DNA of 10,146 nucleotides from Haliscomenobacter sp. Its GTDB lineage: Bacteria > Bacteroidota > Bacteroidia > Chitinophagales > Saprospiraceae. A program made the position numbers and the translations under genes. Positions 8,738 through 10,146 of the stretch are shown in pieces; positions within the stretch are counted from its first letter, which is position 1; each line of letters opens with the position of its first letter. Under the pieces are notes generated by a model. The model ran no database searches and was not told the origin of the DNA. It saw nothing but the letters and a program-made list of their open reading frames with translations. Location: positions 1 to 10,146 of the forward strand of contig NZ_JADKCX010000117.1 of NCBI RefSeq assembly GCF_016718685.1. Direction: 5' to 3'.

Positions 8738-9103
8738 GGATGATCGGGATTTTAAAAGTAGACTTGTTGTAAAGATGCTCTTTTTTTGCAAAAATGTCAT
8801 GGCTTGTAAATCCAAAATCAATCCGGTCTTCGTAAGATATTTACCCCCCCGCCGTGGATTACAAGAAAAAATTGTGGATTTAAATTTGACCTTTTGGGGC
8901 CCGGGGGCGGAAAAACCAAAAACACCCGGGGGAAATGCGCGGGGGGACCGGGGGAAAAAAAAAAAAAAAAAAAAAAAAATAAAAAGAAATCTAACACCTA
9001 AATAACACTTGAAATTATTCCATTTGTGAAAGTATCCCTTTGAAATTCCTTTAGTCATTGCATCAGCGTCACTTCAGCTAAAATACATTACCAAATTTAT
9101 CCA
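8738..9103. other. Gene-free divergent intergenic region containing an anomalous homopolymer block
   Basis: This 366-base stretch lies between the divergent serine hydrolase and two-TM-protein genes and should hold both promoters, but I could not place convincing -33/-7 elements. From about 8844 to 8985 the sequence changes character. There are seven C (8844-8850), then G/C runs such as GGGGCCCGGGGG (8896-8907), CCCGGGGG around 8926-8932 and GGGGGGACCGGGGG (8941-8954), directly followed by 25 consecutive A (8955-8979). Such stacked homopolymers are absent from the rest of the window. An error-rich read end or a faulty contig join is the simplest explanation; a genuine low-complexity spacer is possible. 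Confidence 0.7.
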
Positions 9104-9571
9104 ATGATGAAAAAGATTCAAGTTCTTTTGCTCATCCTGGCAGTTGTATGTCTCGCTGCCTGGATCGGCCTGCGCAAACCGTATTCACCAAGTGATGATT
9201 TACCCCTGGTAACCTACACTGCTTTTGATGTAAAGGGCATCAGTGTAGCGGCCGGAGAAGCGCTGGCACAGCATACCCGGAATTGGTCCGGCATCACCGC
9301 AACCACCTTTAATCCGGCCTCTGGTTTACTGGTGTTGAGTTACACCAATGCATTTACTGAAAATTCTTTATTGGCCAAACTTCAAGCCAATACTGACACC
9401 CCGATCAGCAAAAAAGTATTCGAAAAACCTGCGGGGCCCGCATGTCCAGTTCCCATGAGTTTAATCGCGGCTTTCCCTGGGTACTTGTTCTGGGCGGGAT
9501 TGTTGTTTACGGGAAGCCTCTTGCTTTCCCTCTTTATGCCGCCTTTGCAAAAACGCTTGAACTTTGGTTAA
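9104..9571 (+). CDS. Small two-TM membrane protein of unknown function, with a possible degenerate HMA-like domain
   Basis: A 155-residue protein with no firm family assignment. Residues about 5-23 (IQVLLLILAVVCLAAWIGL) form an N-terminal membrane segment or uncleaved signal. Residues about 123-146 (GYLFWAGLLFTGSLLLSLFM) form a second membrane segment, followed by a short basic tail. The roughly 80-residue soluble part between them (YTAFDVKGISVAAGEALAQ, GITATTFNPASGLLVLSY, NSLLAKLQ) has the beta-alpha-beta-beta-alpha-beta spacing of heavy-metal-associated domains. It lacks their CxxC: the loop reads GISVAAG. One cysteine (GPACPVP) sits just before the second membrane segment. ATG 9104 is followed by a second ATG at 9107; either could be the start. 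The globin gene begins 39 bases downstream with no terminator between, so the two are probably co-transcribed. The HMA resemblance is inference only. Confidence 0.72.
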   Translation: MMKKIQVLLLILAVVCLAAWIGLRKPYSPSDDLPLVTYTAFDVKGISVAAGEALAQHTRNWSGITATTFNPASGLLVLSYTNAFTENSLLAKLQANTDTPISKKVFEKPAGPACPVPMSLIAAFPGYLFWAGLLFTGSLLLSLFMPPLQKRLNFG

Positions 9572-9610
9572 TCCTCTCAAACTAATTCATCAACTCAATT
9601 CTATTCATTT

Positions 9611-10063
9611 ATGAAAAACTCAATCCGATTGTTGGCCATCCTGTTTTTGGCCTCGTTTGCGCTTGCATCTTGTGATAAAGATGATGAAGCAACGCCCACC
9701 CTCTACGATCGTTTGGGCGGTGTAGCCGCCATTTCTGCGGTAGTGGATCAATTCCTCACCAATGTAGTAGGTGACAACGTGATCAATGCTCGTTTTGCAG
9801 CAACCGTTGCCAATCCAGCTCGTACACAATTGTTGCGCAACAACCTGATCGATCAAATTTGTGCAGGTGCGGGTGGCCCTTGTCAGTACAAAGGCAAAAC
9901 CATGCTGGAATCTCATAAAGGGATGAACATCACCCAAGCTGAGTTCAACGCATTAGTGGGTGATTTGGTAGCTGCACTTGACAAATTCAATGTCCCACAA
10001 AAAGAAAAAGACGATTTGCTGGCGATCCTGGGACCCATGCAAACGGACATTGTAGGAAAGTAA
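9611..10063 (+). CDS. Group 1 truncated haemoglobin, exported lipoprotein form
   Basis: A 150-residue protein. Residues 1-21 (MKNSIRLLAILFLASFALASC) are a lipoprotein signal with lipobox LASC. The following DKDDE is acidic, as in Bacteroidota lipoproteins that may reach the surface. The mature part is a group 1 truncated globin: LYDRLGGVAAISAVVDQF, GGPCQYKGKTMLESHKGM and ITQAEFNALVGDLVAALDKF. His102 in ESHKGM is the expected proximal haem ligand (F8). The FY pair usual at B9-B10 is Phe48-Leu49 here, so the B10 tyrosine that stabilises bound oxygen in many members appears absent. Cys84 and Cys91 flank the GAGG turn and could form a disulphide outside the cytoplasm. Family roles include binding of O2 or NO and redox chemistry; the specific role here is unknown. 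It is probably co-transcribed with the preceding membrane-protein gene. Confidence 0.93.
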   Translation: MKNSIRLLAILFLASFALASCDKDDEATPTLYDRLGGVAAISAVVDQFLTNVVGDNVINARFAATVANPARTQLLRNNLIDQICAGAGGPCQYKGKTMLESHKGMNITQAEFNALVGDLVAALDKFNVPQKEKDDLLAILGPMQTDIVGK

Positions 10064-10093
10064 TTGGAAGAAAAGCGTCGTAGACAAAAAGTG

Positions 10094-10130
10094 ACCGGGA
10101 ACCCTAGTAAATACAGGGGTTCCCGGTTTT
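10094..10130 (+). terminator. Intrinsic terminator after the globin gene
   Basis: A perfect 11-bp stem, ACCGGGAACCC (10094-10104) with GGGTTCCCGGT (10117-10127), has a 12-base loop and a short T tract (10127-10130). It starts 30 bases after the globin stop. The T tract is short, so termination may be less efficient than at 6048-6089. Confidence 0.8.
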
Positions 10131-10146
10131 GGTGGAGGCGGCGAGA

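Noticed and set aside
8738..9058. An N-terminal extension of the serine hydrolase up to 9058 on the minus strand
   Set aside because: It crosses the 25-A run and encodes a poly-Phe stretch and low-complexity sequence. The start at 8737 gives a proper lipoprotein signal.
1..10146. CRISPR arrays, tRNA or rRNA genes, insertion sequences or defence genes
   Set aside because: I saw no regularly spaced repeats, transposase or integrase motifs, or recognisable RNA gene on either strand.

Overview
The window looks like a chromosomal segment from a member of the Bacteroidota, possibly a Saprospiraceae-type polysaccharide degrader. The lineage is inferred from a type IX secretion (T9SS) C-terminal sorting domain, lipoproteins with acidic residues after the lipobox cysteine, the absence of Shine-Dalgarno sequences, and glycoside hydrolases typical of the phylum. 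The genus is a guess.

Positions 1-6013 hold a plus-strand glucuronoxylan/glucuronate block. It has the 3' part of a GH115 alpha-glucuronidase (cut by the window start), then uxuA (D-mannonate dehydratase), then a complete secreted GH67 alpha-glucuronidase that ends in a strong intrinsic terminator. GH115 enzymes release (4-O-methyl)glucuronic acid from xylan, including internal residues. GH67 enzymes remove it from the non-reducing end of short aldouronic acids. UxuA performs the dehydration step of the glucuronate -> fructuronate -> mannonate -> 2-keto-3-deoxygluconate route. The uronate isomerase (UxaC) and fructuronate reductase (UxuB) that would complete the route are not in this window. 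Between uxuA and GH67 lies a 104-nt near-perfect palindrome with 42-nt arms, the most conspicuous non-coding element here.

Positions 6147-7516 encode a secreted protein of unknown function with a T9SS type A sorting domain. A convergent minus-strand gene (7538-8737) encodes a beta-lactamase/esterase-type serine hydrolase lipoprotein. The gene-free stretch 8738-9103 contains a compositionally bizarre G/C- and A-homopolymer block that looks like an assembly or base-calling artefact. Positions 9104-10063 hold a small two-TM protein of unknown function and a lipoprotein version of a group 1 truncated haemoglobin, closed by a hairpin terminator.

Three genes (GH115, uxuA, T9SS protein) are broken into several frames. 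At almost every break the reading frame is restored by adding one or two copies of a base, usually within a short homopolymer, and the translations remain family-like on both sides. This points to homopolymer under-calling in the sequence rather than to real pseudogenes. I therefore annotate each as one gene. I see no convincing new biological system; the palindrome and the atypical exported globin are the best leads.
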